Below, piece by piece: positions 47,305-57,202 of a DNA stretch of 64,000 nt (its first letter is position 1; every line of letters starts with the position of its first letter). The notes under the pieces are model-generated. The model was given only the letters and a program-made list of their open reading frames with translations, made no database searches and was not told the origin of the DNA. This DNA is from CAZVEV01 sp964625865 (lineage in GTDB: Bacteria > Planctomycetota > Phycisphaerae > SM23-33): positions 14,823 through 78,822 of the forward strand of contig CAZVEV010000001.1 of the NCBI GenBank assembly GCA_964625865.1, in the 5' to 3' direction. The position numbers and the translations under genes were made by a program.

Positions 47305-48600
47305 CTACCGGCTACCAACCATGTGCTTGTCGGCGAAGTCCATGTAGACCATCCAGTCGCTGGTCATCACTCCGTGCTTTCCGGGGCGGATATTGTAGCC
47401 GATGCGGCTGAGGATGGGTTTGCTCAGTGGGGGCATCTTCGTCGCGGCCAGCCCGTCCGTGCCGAGCAGGCGGTAGACCTCGTGGGCGCCCCTGGCGGCG
47501 AGGAACTCGCCTCGCGGGTCGGCCCAGCGGTCCTCCTTGGCGCTGCAGACCAGCACGGGGCGCGGGGCGATCAGGGCGATCAGCATGTGCTGGTCGAACG
47601 GCAGCTTCGCTTCGTTATTGCTGTACTGCTTGAAGTTCCCGCAGAACCAGTGCGGGAAGCTCCTGTTAATCCGCCCCACGGTCTCGCCGAAACAGCGTTT
47701 CGACAGCGCCGCTCCGCCGCAGCCGGAGTTGTTCGAGATCACCAGCGCGAACCGCTCGTCGGAGGCGCCCGCCCACAGCGAGGTCTTGCCCAGGCGCGAA
47801 TGGCCCATCACGGCGATGCGCTTGGCATCAATGTCGTGGTCGCTCTCGAAGTAGTCCATCGCCCGGCCGAGCCCCCACGCCCAGGCGCTGATCGAGGCCC
47901 ATTCGTCCGGCGCGGGTTTGGTCTGGCCCTTGCGGTAGAACAGCGGGTGGATGCCGTTGGCAAACCCGTCGTGGAAGTCCGGGTCGATATCGCCGTAGTA
48001 GATCGTCGCAAGCCCGTATCCGCGGGCGAGGATCTTCTCGACCGGCCAGCGCGACGCGGCAGCGCCTCGCGACTTGGCGGTGGCGCGGTTCTTCACCACG
48101 CCCCTGCCGCGGCTGCGAACCCAGCTCTTCGTGATCGTGATGCCAGGATCCGTGTGGATCGTGTGGTTGCCCTGGAAGTTCATCGCCACGAACAGCGGCA
48201 CGGGGCGCTTGACGCCGGCCGGCAGATAGATCAGGACCTCCATCCGCGGCCCGGTGCCGCCAGGGGCGAACGTGACGGCCACTTCCTTCCGCACTGCCTT
48301 GCCGCCGAGGGCCTTGGCGTCGGTCGAGGTGACCTTGAAGGCCAGTGCCTTGGGCGCCGGCGGCATCTTACCGTACATCTGCTCGGCGAAGATGTCGTAG
48401 ATCTCCCCGCGGCGTCGCGTGCGCCACGTCTTGGCGTCGGTCACCTTCGTCCCGTCGGCCAGCGTCAGCGGATCGGGCAGGGTGTACTTGGGGACCTTTC
48501 GCTCGTCGTAGTTGGTCTGTGCGACGGCGGTCTGGGTTGCGGCCGCCAGGACGCCCATCGCCAGGAGAACGAACATCGTATGGCCAAATGTGATCTGCAT
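47305..48600 (-). CDS. Exported CE15-like carbohydrate esterase
   Basis: A 431-residue protein with a signal peptide ([17 protein letters not shown]) and an alpha/beta-hydrolase fold. The nucleophile block is [15 protein letters not shown] (Ser268), characteristic of glucuronoyl methylesterases of carbohydrate esterase family 15. [13 protein letters not shown] is another conserved block. It may cleave ester links between glucuronoxylan and lignin or related uronates; the substrate is inferred. The stop is next to the assembly join. Confidence 0.85.
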   Translation of the reverse strand: MQITFGHTMFVLLAMGVLAAATQTAVAQTNYDERKVPKYTLPDPLTLADGTKVTDAKTWRTRRRGEIYDIFAEQMYGKMPPAPKALAFKVTSTDAKALGGKAVRKEVAVTFAPGGTGPRMEVLIYLPAGVKRPVPLFVAMNFQGNHTIHTDPGITITKSWVRSRGRGVVKNRATAKSRGAAASRWPVEKILARGYGLATIYYGDIDPDFHDGFANGIHPLFYRKGQTKPAPDEWASISAWAWGLGRAMDYFESDHDIDAKRIAVMGHSRLGKTSLWAGASDERFALVISNNSGCGGAALSKRCFGETVGRINRSFPHWFCGNFKQYSNNEAKLPFDQHMLIALIAPRPVLVCSAKEDRWADPRGEFLAARGAHEVYRLLGTDGLAATKMPPLSKPILSRIGYNIRPGKHGVMTSDWMVYMDFADKHMVGSR

Positions 48601-48737
48601 ATCGGACACGTCCTTTGTAGGGGTTGCCAACAGGCTCGGCGCATTATCATCCAGTGGCGCCTTCATCGCAAGGCGGTGTTGCGGGTCCGAGCGATGCGGG
48701 CGTATACTGGGCCTGCGCCCATATAAGGAAGACGCCT

Positions 48738-49640
48738 ATGGCAGATCGAAGGTATTCCCGAAGGGAGTTCTGTGCAGCCGGGGGGGCGGTAGTCGTGGGG
48801 GCCAACGCGCTGGCCAGGACGCCGACGCCCGAGGCCAATGCATTCGCGCTGAACTACATTCTCGGCTCGTCGATGTACGGCGGGCTCAAACTCGCCGATA
48901 TCGCGGGCGAGGTCCGCAAGACGGGGGCCGAGTACATCGACATCTGGCCGAAGAAGCACGGCACGCAGCGCGAGCAGATGGAGACGATGGGTCACGAGGC
49001 CGTCGCGGCTCTGCTCAAGAAGCACAAGGTCAAGCTGGGCATCCTGACGCATTACGACCTGGGGCCGTACAGGCTACACCAGGACATGCCCACGGCGGCC
49101 AAGTTCGGCGCGAAGATGCTGATCTCGGCCGGCATGCCGAAGACGAAGGCCGCCGTCAAGCCGTTCTTCGAGAAGATCAAGCCGCAGCTCGCCGCGGCGG
49201 AAAAGGCGGGCGTGGTCATCGGCATCGAGAACCACGGCGAGTCGTACGATGCGATCCGCCGGTTCGCCGACGGCGCCCGGTCGAAGCGCATCGGCGTGGC
49301 CTTGGCGCCGTACCATCTCAAGCCCGAGACCCCCGAAGCCATCAGCAAGCTCATCACCGACCTGGGCGACAAACTGGTGCACTTCTACGCGTGGCAGCAC
49401 GGCATGGGATGCATGAAGAAGCTGCCCAAAGCCCAGGAACTGCTCCAGATGCCCGGGCGCGGACCGCTCGACTTCGTGCCCATCCTGGCCGCCCTGAAGA
49501 GAATCCGCTACGCCGGCTGGACCGAGATCTTCATGCACCCCGTGCCTCGCGGCATTCCGATCCTGCCGACGCTGGACCGGACGACGGCGGAGATCAATCG
49601 CGCCCGAGACTACCTGACCAGGTGCCTGGCCAGGATCTGA
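48738..49640 (+). CDS. Exported sugar-phosphate isomerase/epimerase-like TIM barrel
   Basis: A 300-residue AP-endonuclease-2-type TIM barrel. An N-terminal Tat-like leader (RRYSRREFCAAGGAVVVGAN) precedes the barrel (YIDIWPKKHGT, GILTHYDLGP, GIENHG, VALAPYHLK). AAGGA precedes the ATG at 48738. It is first in an operon with the next two genes and probably interconverts sugar derivatives, but the substrate is unknown. Confidence 0.83.
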   Translation: MADRRYSRREFCAAGGAVVVGANALARTPTPEANAFALNYILGSSMYGGLKLADIAGEVRKTGAEYIDIWPKKHGTQREQMETMGHEAVAALLKKHKVKLGILTHYDLGPYRLHQDMPTAAKFGAKMLISAGMPKTKAAVKPFFEKIKPQLAAAEKAGVVIGIENHGESYDAIRRFADGARSKRIGVALAPYHLKPETPEAISKLITDLGDKLVHFYAWQHGMGCMKKLPKAQELLQMPGRGPLDFVPILAALKRIRYAGWTEIFMHPVPRGIPILPTLDRTTAEINRARDYLTRCLARI

Positions 49641-49686
49641 CGTGCAATACCCGGTCGCCCCGGCGGCCTGGAGAAGGGAACGATAC

Positions 49687-50271
49687 GTGAACAAGGTTCT
49701 GGTGATCATCGGCGACGCGAGCGAGACCCTCGACACGCTCTATCCGTACTATCGTTTGAGGGAGGACGGCTTCGAGGCGGTCGTCGCCGCCCCGGAGAAG
49801 CGGCTGTACAACATGGTCATGCACGAGGTCAAGCCCGGCTGGACCATCACGCGCGAGTGGGAGGGCTACACTCTCGCTGCCGACGTTGCCTTCGCGGACG
49901 TGGACCCGGCCGAGTACGTGGGCATCTTCTTCTCCGGCGGGCGGGCGCCGGAGTATATTCGCTACGACGAGGACCTGGTGCGGATCACGCGTCACTTCTT
50001 CGAGGCCGACAAGCCCGTCGGCTGCGTCTGCCACGGGGTGGAGATCCCCGCCTACGCCGGCTGCCTCAAGGGCCGCCGGATGGCCACCGTCGCCAAGTGC
50101 CGCTTCGACCTGGAGGTCTGCGGCGGGACCTTCGTGGACGAGCCGTGCGTGGTGGACGGCAATCTCGTCAGCGGGCGGACGTATCACGACCACGGGTACT
50201 GGACGGGGCCGTGGATGGAGAAACTGATCGCCGCGCGCAACGCCGCCGGCGGACGAGGCGGCGAATCATGA
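49687..50271 (+). CDS. DJ-1/PfpI-family protein
   Basis: About 194 residues with the DJ-1/PfpI nucleophile elbow VGCVCHGVEI (Cys115) and the PAEYVGIFFSGGRAPEY block. The GTG at 49687 is chosen because GGAGAAGGGAA precedes it. Members act as class I amidotransferase-like glyoxalases, proteases or hydratases, so the reaction is open. It overlaps the next gene by four bases (ATGA) and lies 46 bp after the isomerase gene. Confidence 0.85.
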   Translation: MNKVLVIIGDASETLDTLYPYYRLREDGFEAVVAAPEKRLYNMVMHEVKPGWTITREWEGYTLAADVAFADVDPAEYVGIFFSGGRAPEYIRYDEDLVRITRHFFEADKPVGCVCHGVEIPAYAGCLKGRRMATVAKCRFDLEVCGGTFVDEPCVVDGNLVSGRTYHDHGYWTGPWMEKLIAARNAAGGRGGES

Positions 50272-51575
50272 CCGAGCGAACAGGCCGAACGATCACGCGG
50301 CGGGGCCTGCTCAAGACAGCCGCCGTCACTGTCGCTGCACCATACATCGTGCCTGCCTCGGCCCGCGGGGCCGGCGGGGCCCCCGCGCCGAGCGAGCGGA
50401 TTGCCCTCGGCATGATCGGGCTGGGTTCGATGGGCCTGCGCCACGTCAAGGGCTTCCTGCCCGAAGACGACTGTCGCATCATCGGCGTGTGCGACGTTGA
50501 TGCGGCCCGGCGCAAGACGTCCATCGACCTGATCAACGCCCACTACGGCAGCGCCGACTGCGCGGGCTACAACGACTTCGAGGACCTCATCGCCCGTCCG
50601 GACGTCGATGCGCTGTGCATCGCGATTCCGGACCACTGGCACGCGATTCCCGTGCTCCTGGCGGCCAGGGCGGGTAAGGACATCTACGGCGAGAAGCCGC
50701 TGGCCCTGACGATAGCCGACGGCCAGCGCATGGTCCGCGCGGTCAACCGGTACGGCATCGTGTGGCAGACGGGCAGTTGGCAGCGGTCGACGCGGAACTT
50801 CCGCTTCGCCTGCGAACTGGTGCGCAACGGGCGGATCGGCGAGTTGAAGCGCGTGGAGGTGGGGCTGGGCTCGAAACCCTCGTGCGAGGCCCAGCCGCCC
50901 CAGCCCGTGCCGCCCGGCTTCGACTACGAGCGCTGGCTCGGCCCGGCCCCGTGGGCGCCGTACACCGAAAAGCGGTGCCACTGGAACTTCCGCTGGATCC
51001 TCGACTACTCGGGCGGGCAACTGACGGATATGGGCGCCCACGAGATCGACATCGCCCACTGGGGCATGGGATTAGACGGCACGGGCCCGGTTCGGGTCGA
51101 GGGGACGGGCGAGTTCCCGCCCGAAGGCCTGTGGAACGCCGCCGTGCACTACAACTTCACCGCTACGTACGCCAACGGGCTGACCCTGTACGCCGACAGC
51201 GGGCGCAAGTTCCGCAGCGGGATACGGTTCATCGGCTCCGACGGGTGGGTGTTCGTCTCGCGTAGTGCGCTGCAGGCCTCGCCGGCCTCGCTGCTGCGCG
51301 AGAAGATAGGCCCCAACGAGATCCGCCTGGCCCGCCCGCAAGGCGACCACCGGCAGGGCCATCGACGCGACTTCCTCGACTGCGTCAAGAGCCGCGCCGC
51401 GACCATCACGCCGATCGAGATCGGCCATCGCTCGATCACCGTGGCGCACTTGGCGAACATCTCGATGCTGCTGGGGCGGCCGGTCCGCTGGGACCCCGAC
51501 GCCGAACGGATCATCGGCGACCAGGCCGCCGCCGGCATGTGCTCCCGCTCGCCCCGCGAGCCGTGGACGCTCTAG
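50268..51575 (+). CDS. Tat-exported Gfo/Idh/MocA oxidoreductase
   Basis: A 435-residue oxidoreductase with a twin-arginine signal (TRRGLLKTAAVTVAAPYIVP). The Rossmann motif IALGMIGLGSMGLRHVKGF and EKPLAL, with the catalytic lysine, follow. The C-terminal alpha/beta domain has DMGAHEIDIAHWGMG. It likely oxidises or dehydrates a sugar derivative with a bound NAD(P). Its start overlaps the PfpI gene (ATGA). Confidence 0.92.
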   Translation: MTERTGRTITRRGLLKTAAVTVAAPYIVPASARGAGGAPAPSERIALGMIGLGSMGLRHVKGFLPEDDCRIIGVCDVDAARRKTSIDLINAHYGSADCAGYNDFEDLIARPDVDALCIAIPDHWHAIPVLLAARAGKDIYGEKPLALTIADGQRMVRAVNRYGIVWQTGSWQRSTRNFRFACELVRNGRIGELKRVEVGLGSKPSCEAQPPQPVPPGFDYERWLGPAPWAPYTEKRCHWNFRWILDYSGGQLTDMGAHEIDIAHWGMGLDGTGPVRVEGTGEFPPEGLWNAAVHYNFTATYANGLTLYADSGRKFRSGIRFIGSDGWVFVSRSALQASPASLLREKIGPNEIRLARPQGDHRQGHRRDFLDCVKSRAATITPIEIGHRSITVAHLANISMLLGRPVRWDPDAERIIGDQAAAGMCSRSPREPWTL

Positions 51576-51666
51576 CGAGGCAGCGCTGCGCCGCTTGGGG
51601 CTGCGCATGGACTTCATGGCAAGGTATGCTATGCGGAATGGGGCGCGGGGCGGACGTGCGGTGCAG

Positions 51667-51695
51667 TTGGCGTTTGGGGATTCGGGGGTTATGAT
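51667..51695 (+). promoter_or_regulatory. Sigma-70-type promoter for the HzsA-related gene
   Basis: TTGGCG (51667-51672), a 17-base spacer and TATGAT (51690-51695). It lies 27 bp before the ATG at 51722, whose site is AGGAGA. Confidence 0.55.
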
Positions 51696-51721
51696 AGTAA
51701 GACAGATCAGGAGACCCATCC

Positions 51722-54700
51722 ATGGCAGGTCGAACGACGTTGACAGTGGTGTGCATCGCGGTTGCGCTGGCGGCCGCGACGCTCCGGGCGGCAACGCCCG
51801 GCGGCGAGGGGGCGGTTTCGCGGTGGAGCTTCGACGGGACGGCGAAGGACACTGCCGGCGCGACAGCGGACCACTTGACTCCGCGCGGGGCTTCGCGTGT
51901 GCGGTATGTCACTGCCGCGGAGGTGCCCGGCACGTCGGGCAAGGCGGGGGCCCTGGGCGTCAAGGGGGGCGATGCGACGCATCTGACGGCGGGCGTCTCG
52001 AAGGACGTTCGCCTCGGGCCGGCCTACACGATCGAAGCGTGGGTCCACCCGATCAGCGTGACCGGTTGGGGCCGTCTGGTGCTCCGGTGGGGCGGGGCGG
52101 GCAGGTACGCGTACCACTTCGCCCTGCGCGACGGGCGCGTGAGCCTGTATCACGGGCAGGCGGACGGCAAGTATCTGTTCGCCGAGGGCGGGAAGATGAC
52201 GCCTCGCCGATGGTATCACATCGCGGGTATCGCCCGGCCGAACGCCGCCACCCCCGCCAAGAGCACGCTCGAGGTCTACCTCAACGGGAAGCTCGTGGGT
52301 ACGGGGAGGTACGACGGCACGATATGTCCGGCCGCTGACGAGCCGCTGGGCATCGGCGATGCCGGCGGGTCGCTGAGGGGAGGCAGCAGTCAGTACCGCG
52401 GCTACATTGACGAACTGACCGTCTGGAATCGCGCACTGTCGGCGGACGATATCGCCAAACATGCCGCGACACGGGCCGAGCTTCTGGCCAAGATCGAAGC
52501 TGCCGAGCGCAAGGCCCGCGCCGCCCGGGACAAGGCCGAAGCCGCCGAGCGCGCCAAGGCCCTTGCCGCCTTCAAAACCCTTCCCGTCGACGAGATCGTC
52601 TTCGCCGAGCGCCACCGCGGGCGGGACCCGTCGGGGCACTACTACGCGAACTTCGGCTACTCGTGCATCGACTCGAACTACTGGATCCACGGCGCCGACG
52701 GCGGGCGCCTGTGCACGCTGAACGTCAAGACCGGCGAGTTGAAGGCCCTGGTCGACGATCCCGGCGGGGCGGTCCGCGATCCGCAGGCCCACTACGACGC
52801 GAAGAAGATCCTCTTCTCGTACCGCAAGGGCGGGACGCACAATTACAACCTGTACGAGATCAACGTCGACGGCACCGGCCTGCGCCAGATCACCGCGGGC
52901 CCCTGGGACGACGTGGAGGCGACCTACCTGCCCGACGGCGGGATCATGTTCTGTTCGACGCGATGCAAGCGTTACATCGGCTGCTGGCTGGCCCAGTCGG
53001 CGATTCTCCACCGCTGCGATGCGGACCCTTCGGCGGAGGAGCTCAGGGCAGGCGGCAAGAACATCCGCATGCTCTCGTCAGGCGCGTTTACCGAGAATAC
53101 ACCAGCGGTCCTGCCAGACGGACGCGTGCTCTACACGCGGTGGGAATACGTCAATCGCGACCCGGTGGTCTTTCATCATCTCTGGACGATGAACCCCGAC
53201 GGCACGGCGTCGATGGCGTATTTCGGCAACATGCATCCGGGTGGCGTGTTCATCGACGCCAAGGCGATCGCGGGCACCGACCAGGCGGTGATGATCAACT
53301 CGCCCGGGCATGGGCGAAACGAGCACGAGGGGCACGTGGCGATCGTCACCGACCGGAATGGGCCGGACGCCAAGTCGGCGCTGCGGAACATCTCGCGAGG
53401 CGGAGGCTATCGCGACCCGGTTGCTCTCTCGGAAAACACGTTCCTGGTCGCCAAGGGCAGCCAGATCCTCGTGATGGACTCGGGCGGGAGGACCCGGGTC
53501 CTCCACACGTCGCGGATGATGGTTCACGAGCCCTGGCCCCTCCGCAAGCGCCCGCGCGAGAAGGTTATTCCTCCGCGCGTGGACCTGAGCAAGACCACCG
53601 GCACGCTCGTGCTGTCCGACGCGTACCTCGGGCGCAACATGAAGGGCATCAAGCGCGGGGCGATCAAGAAGCTGCTCGTCCTGGAGGACCTGCCCAAGCC
53701 GGCGAACTACCACGGGGGCGGCTCCCAGCCGATCGGACACGGCGTGACCTCGACGCTGAAGCGGATTCTCGGTACCGTGCCGGTCGAGGCCGACGGGTCG
53801 GCCCACTTCGAGGTGCCCGCCATGCGGAGCATCTACCTGGCGCTGCTGGACGAAAACGATCTCTCGATCAAGCAGATGCGGAGTTTCCTGACGCTCCAGC
53901 CCGGCGAGAAGGCCTCGTGCCTCGGTTGTCACGAAGACCGCACGATGACGTCCATCGGCGCCGGCAGGCCCAAGCTCAAGGCCCTCGGCCGCCCGGCCAG
54001 CCGGATCGCGCCCATTGCGGGAGTTCCCGCGATTCCCGACTTCCCGCGCGACGTTCAGCCGATCCTCGACACCCACTGCGTCAAGTGCCACAACCCCAAG
54101 GATCGCAAGGGCAACGTCGTGCTGTCCGGCGACCGCGGGCCGGTCTTCTCGCACAGCTACTACACACTCTTGCTGCACTGGCAGATCAAGGACACGGCGG
54201 GCAACCCGGGCCACCGCACCGGCCGACAGAAGGGCAACGACGCACCGTACACGACGTACAGCTCGGCCTCGCCGCTGATGAAGAAGATAGACGGCTCGCA
54301 TAACAAGGTGAAGCTGACCGAGCGCCAGCGACGGCAGGTTCGTCTGTGGATTGACGTCTCGGCGCAGTATCCGGGCACGTACGCCGCATACGGGACGGGG
54401 CAGATCGGCGGATGCTGGGACTCCAATCGTCCGGTGCGCGTGATGGCGGACAATTGGCCAGGCACGCCCCCGGCGGCGGCCGCGGTGGCCAAGCGCTGTA
54501 CGCCGTGCCACGGCAAGATGCTTCCGAAACACGTCACCGACAGGGTGCCGCTGGACTCCTGGGGCGACATGCTGTCGTGGACGCGTCCGCTGAGTCGGTT
54601 CTCGCGGCATCGCGTGTACAATCTGACGCGCCCGGACAAGTCGCTGATGCTGATGGTCCCGCTGGCCCGCGCCGCCGGCGGATACGCCAAGGGCGAGCCC

Positions 54701-55012
54701 AAGAAGGGTACGAAGGTTCGGGAGGATCGCTCCGCCCCGCCCAAGCCGGTGGTCCATCCCGTGATCTTCGCCGACACCGACGACCCGGACTACCGGAAGA
54801 TCCTCACGCATATCCGCGCCGCCGGTGCGAAACTCGACGAGATCAAGCGCTTCGACATGCCCGGCTTCCGTCCCCGCGACGAGTACATCCGCGAGATGCA
54901 GCGTTACGGCGTCCTGCCGCAAACCCTCCGCCCCGACACACCCGTCGACCCGTACAAGACCGACGAGGCGTACTGGCGGTCCATGTGGCACCGCCCGCCG
55001 CGCGCCAAGTAG
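51722..55012 (+). CDS. LamG, propeller and triheme HzsA-related exported protein
   Basis: A 1096-residue secreted protein. Residues about 25-250 form a LamG-like domain (YTIEAWVHPISVTGWGRLVL, YIDELTVWNRALS). A beta-propeller-like region of the hydrazine-synthase alpha-subunit type follows (about 290-690). The last 400 residues carry three CxxCH haem motifs: CLGCH (Cys733), CVKCH (Cys786) and CTPCH (Cys926). HzsA-related proteins are common in planctomycetes that do not do anammox, so hydrazine synthesis should not be inferred. It has its own promoter and stands apart from the hydrogenase. Confidence 0.85.
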   Translation: MAGRTTLTVVCIAVALAAATLRAATPGGEGAVSRWSFDGTAKDTAGATADHLTPRGASRVRYVTAAEVPGTSGKAGALGVKGGDATHLTAGVSKDVRLGPAYTIEAWVHPISVTGWGRLVLRWGGAGRYAYHFALRDGRVSLYHGQADGKYLFAEGGKMTPRRWYHIAGIARPNAATPAKSTLEVYLNGKLVGTGRYDGTICPAADEPLGIGDAGGSLRGGSSQYRGYIDELTVWNRALSADDIAKHAATRAELLAKIEAAERKARAARDKAEAAERAKALAAFKTLPVDEIVFAERHRGRDPSGHYYANFGYSCIDSNYWIHGADGGRLCTLNVKTGELKALVDDPGGAVRDPQAHYDAKKILFSYRKGGTHNYNLYEINVDGTGLRQITAGPWDDVEATYLPDGGIMFCSTRCKRYIGCWLAQSAILHRCDADPSAEELRAGGKNIRMLSSGAFTENTPAVLPDGRVLYTRWEYVNRDPVVFHHLWTMNPDGTASMAYFGNMHPGGVFIDAKAIAGTDQAVMINSPGHGRNEHEGHVAIVTDRNGPDAKSALRNISRGGGYRDPVALSENTFLVAKGSQILVMDSGGRTRVLHTSRMMVHEPWPLRKRPREKVIPPRVDLSKTTGTLVLSDAYLGRNMKGIKRGAIKKLLVLEDLPKPANYHGGGSQPIGHGVTSTLKRILGTVPVEADGSAHFEVPAMRSIYLALLDENDLSIKQMRSFLTLQPGEKASCLGCHEDRTMTSIGAGRPKLKALGRPASRIAPIAGVPAIPDFPRDVQPILDTHCVKCHNPKDRKGNVVLSGDRGPVFSHSYYTLLLHWQIKDTAGNPGHRTGRQKGNDAPYTTYSSASPLMKKIDGSHNKVKLTERQRRQVRLWIDVSAQYPGTYAAYGTGQIGGCWDSNRPVRVMADNWPGTPPAAAAVAKRCTPCHGKMLPKHVTDRVPLDSWGDMLSWTRPLSRFSRHRVYNLTRPDKSLMLMVPLARAAGGYAKGEPKKGTKVREDRSAPPKPVVHPVIFADTDDPDYRKILTHIRAAGAKLDEIKRFDMPGFRPRDEYIREMQRYGVLPQTLRPDTPVDPYKTDEAYWRSMWHRPPRAK

Positions 55013-55021
55013 ATTCCCCGA

Positions 55022-55158
55022 GTTGGGTGGCACCTTCAAGCGTAGCGAAGCGGAGCTTGTGGGTGGGCATTGTGACAGAAGGGTCAGTTTCGTCGAGGGT
55101 TATCTCTGCTTCCACACCCACAAGCTTCGCTGCGCTACGCTTGAAGGTGCCACCCAAC
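55022..55158. repeat. Inverted repeat after the HzsA-related gene
   Basis: Arms 55022-55065 and 55115-55158 (44 bases each; GTTGGGTGGCACCTTCAAGC...) pair with a few mismatches over a 49-base loop. It belongs to the family seen at 30578-30701 and starts nine bases after the stop codon, where it may end transcription. Confidence 0.72.
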
Positions 55159-55220
55159 GCACAGTACTCCCGACGCGCTGAGACTTGCGGTGGCGGATGT
55201 TTGCCGTTTTACTGATACCC

Positions 55221-56186
55221 ATGAACGTACTGATTACCGGCGGGGCCGGGTTTATCGGGTCGCACCTGGGCGAGGCGATGCTCGCGGCGGGGCATCGTGT
55301 GGTCGCCGTCGACGATCTGTCGACGGGCTCGCGGGACAATCTCGCCGCCGTGGCGGAGAATCCGGAGTTTCGTTTCGTCCGCGAGTCGGTGCGCGACGAG
55401 TCGGCGATGAGCCCCCTGATCGAGGCCTGTGACGTAGTGTTTCACCTTGCCGCGGCGGTGGGGGTCCAGCTCATCGTCGATCAGCCCGTCCACACCATCG
55501 AGACCAACATCCACGGCACGGAAGTGGTGCTCTCGCTAGCAGGCAAGTTCTCCCGCAAGGTCCTGATCGCCTCGACGTCGGAGGTCTACGGCAAGAACAC
55601 GAAGGTTCCCTTTGGCGAGGACGACGACACCACGCTGGGCTCGACGCGGCTGTCGCGGTGGTCCTACGCGTGCAGCAAGATGGTGGATGAGTTCCTGGCG
55701 TTGGCGTACCACCGGCAGTACGGGCTCGAGACGATCATCTGCCGGATCTTCAACACGATCGGCCCGAGGCAGACGGGGCAGTACGGCATGGTCGTGCCGC
55801 GATTCGTCCGCCGCGCCCTGACCGGCCGGGAGATCGAGGTCTACGGCACGGGCACGCAGAGCCGGTGCTTCTGCAACGTCGCCGACGTAGTCGACGCGAT
55901 GGTCCGACTGGCTGACTGCGACGACGCCATCGGGCAGGTCGTCAACGTGGGCACAACCGAGTCGATTACCATCGCCGACCTCGCCGATCGCGTCATCGCG
56001 ATGACGCAGTCGTCCTCACCCAAACGGCTGGTCAGCTACGAGCAAGCCTACGGGCGAGACATCGACGACATGCTCGTCCGCGTCCCGGACCTGACAAAAC
56101 TCAAGAGCCTGATCGGCTTTGTGCCGACCTATACATTGAAACAGACCCTTCAACAGGTCATCGATTACGAGAGAACAAGGATTTAG
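55221..56186 (+). CDS. SDR-type NAD-dependent nucleotide-sugar epimerase/dehydratase
   Basis: A 321-residue extended SDR. The glycine motif is GGAGFIG near the N-terminus, with STSEVYG and the catalytic YACSK (Tyr149, Lys153). The family includes UDP-glucuronate decarboxylases and 4,6-dehydratases; the exact reaction cannot be set. The ATG at 55221 opens the Rossmann motif directly, though no strong ribosome site precedes it. The next gene starts six bases after its stop, so they form an operon. Confidence 0.88.
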   Translation: MNVLITGGAGFIGSHLGEAMLAAGHRVVAVDDLSTGSRDNLAAVAENPEFRFVRESVRDESAMSPLIEACDVVFHLAAAVGVQLIVDQPVHTIETNIHGTEVVLSLAGKFSRKVLIASTSEVYGKNTKVPFGEDDDTTLGSTRLSRWSYACSKMVDEFLALAYHRQYGLETIICRIFNTIGPRQTGQYGMVVPRFVRRALTGREIEVYGTGTQSRCFCNVADVVDAMVRLADCDDAIGQVVNVGTTESITIADLADRVIAMTQSSSPKRLVSYEQAYGRDIDDMLVRVPDLTKLKSLIGFVPTYTLKQTLQQVIDYERTRI

Positions 56187-56192
56187 CACGAC

Positions 56193-57137
56193 ATGGCAAA
56201 GTACCTGGTAACCGGCGGAGCGGGATTCATCGGCTGCAACCTCACGCGATTCATCCTCGACAAGGGGCATGACGTAGTCGTCCTGGACAACTTCGCCACC
56301 GGCAAGCGAGAGAACCTGACGGCGATCGCCGACCGGATCGAGTTGATCGAAGGCGACATCCGCGACCGCGAGACGATGGACCGCGCGATTGACGGGTGTG
56401 CGGCGATCTTCCATCAGGCGGCCCTGGGCTCGGTCCCCCGAAGCGTTGAGGACCCCATGACCAGCCACGACGTGAACGTCAACGGAACGGTGACGGTTCT
56501 GGAGGCCGCCCGCGCCGCGGGCGTCAACCGCGTGGTCTTCGCCGCCTCGTCCAGCGCGTACGGCGATCAGAAGGAGTCACCCAAGCACGAAGGCATGGTC
56601 CCCATGCCGATCAGCCCCTACGCGGCCAACAAGGTCTCCTGCGAGGCCTACATGCGGGGGTACGCGGCGGTCTACGGTATGGAGACGCTTTGCCTGCGGT
56701 ACTTCAACGTCTTCGGTCCGCACCAGGACCCGGCCGGGGCGTACGCGGCGGTGATCCCCGCGTTCGTCGCGGCGCTGCTGCGCGGCCAGAGCCCCACAGT
56801 GTTCGGCGACGGCGAGCAGAGCCGCGACTTCTGCTACATCCAGAACGTTTGCGAGGCGAACTGGCTGGCGTCCCAGGCGCCGGCTGAGGTCTGCAAGGGC
56901 CAGGCCCTCAACATCGCCTGTCACGCGCGGACGACGCTGAATGAGATTCTCGATCAACTGCGCGAGTTGCTCGGCAGCGACGTGCAGGCCGAGTACGGCC
57001 CGCCGCGTGCCGGGGACGTGAAGCACTCGCTGGCGGACGTCTCGCTGGCGAAGGAGACCATCGGCTACGAGCCGAGCGTCTTCTTCGAGGAAGGGCTGGC
57101 GTTGGCGATCGACTGGTACAAAGCGAACCTCGGCTGA
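56193..57137 (+). CDS. SDR-type NAD-dependent nucleotide-sugar epimerase
   Basis: A 314-residue extended SDR with KYLVTGGAGFIGCNLTRFIL, SSSAYGD and the catalytic YAANK (Tyr143, Lys147). The C-terminal part fits UDP-hexose/UDP-GlcNAc 4-epimerases (WbpP-like), but the substrate is inferred. It is the second gene of the epimerase operon; an A-run and a strong hairpin follow 12 bp after its stop. Confidence 0.88.
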   Translation: MAKYLVTGGAGFIGCNLTRFILDKGHDVVVLDNFATGKRENLTAIADRIELIEGDIRDRETMDRAIDGCAAIFHQAALGSVPRSVEDPMTSHDVNVNGTVTVLEAARAAGVNRVVFAASSSAYGDQKESPKHEGMVPMPISPYAANKVSCEAYMRGYAAVYGMETLCLRYFNVFGPHQDPAGAYAAVIPAFVAALLRGQSPTVFGDGEQSRDFCYIQNVCEANWLASQAPAEVCKGQALNIACHARTTLNEILDQLRELLGSDVQAEYGPPRAGDVKHSLADVSLAKETIGYEPSVFFEEGLALAIDWYKANLG

Positions 57138-57148
57138 CTGATCGTGCC

Positions 57149-57185
57149 AAAAAAAAGACACGGGCGGGCCCTGATTGGCCCGCCC
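57149..57185 (-). terminator. Hairpin terminator (minus strand)
   Basis: GGGCGGGCC, a 6-base loop and GGCCCGCCC form a perfect 9-bp stem at 57162-57185. On the minus strand it is followed by eight Ts (57149-57156 on the plus strand are A). It would stop minus-strand transcripts leaving the hydrogenase genes. It is duplicated, with errors, beyond the gap. Confidence 0.6.
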
Positions 57186-57192
57186 GAGCCGC

Positions 57193-57202
57193 NNNNNNNN
57201 NN
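57193..57202. other. Scaffold gap of ten Ns
   Basis: Ten unresolved bases. The next 47 bases (57203-57275, A-run then GGGCCC-rich stem then CCCGAGCCGCC) read as a corrupted second copy of the hairpin at 57149-57192. Confidence 0.95.

Noticed and set aside
51722..55012. Evidence for anammox (hydrazine synthase)
   Set aside because: The HzsA-related family is widespread in non-anammox planctomycetes, and no HzsB/HzsC or HDH genes lie near.
53078..55039. Minus-strand frame opposite the HzsA-related gene
   Set aside because: It overlaps haem motifs and LamG on the plus strand and has no motif of its own.
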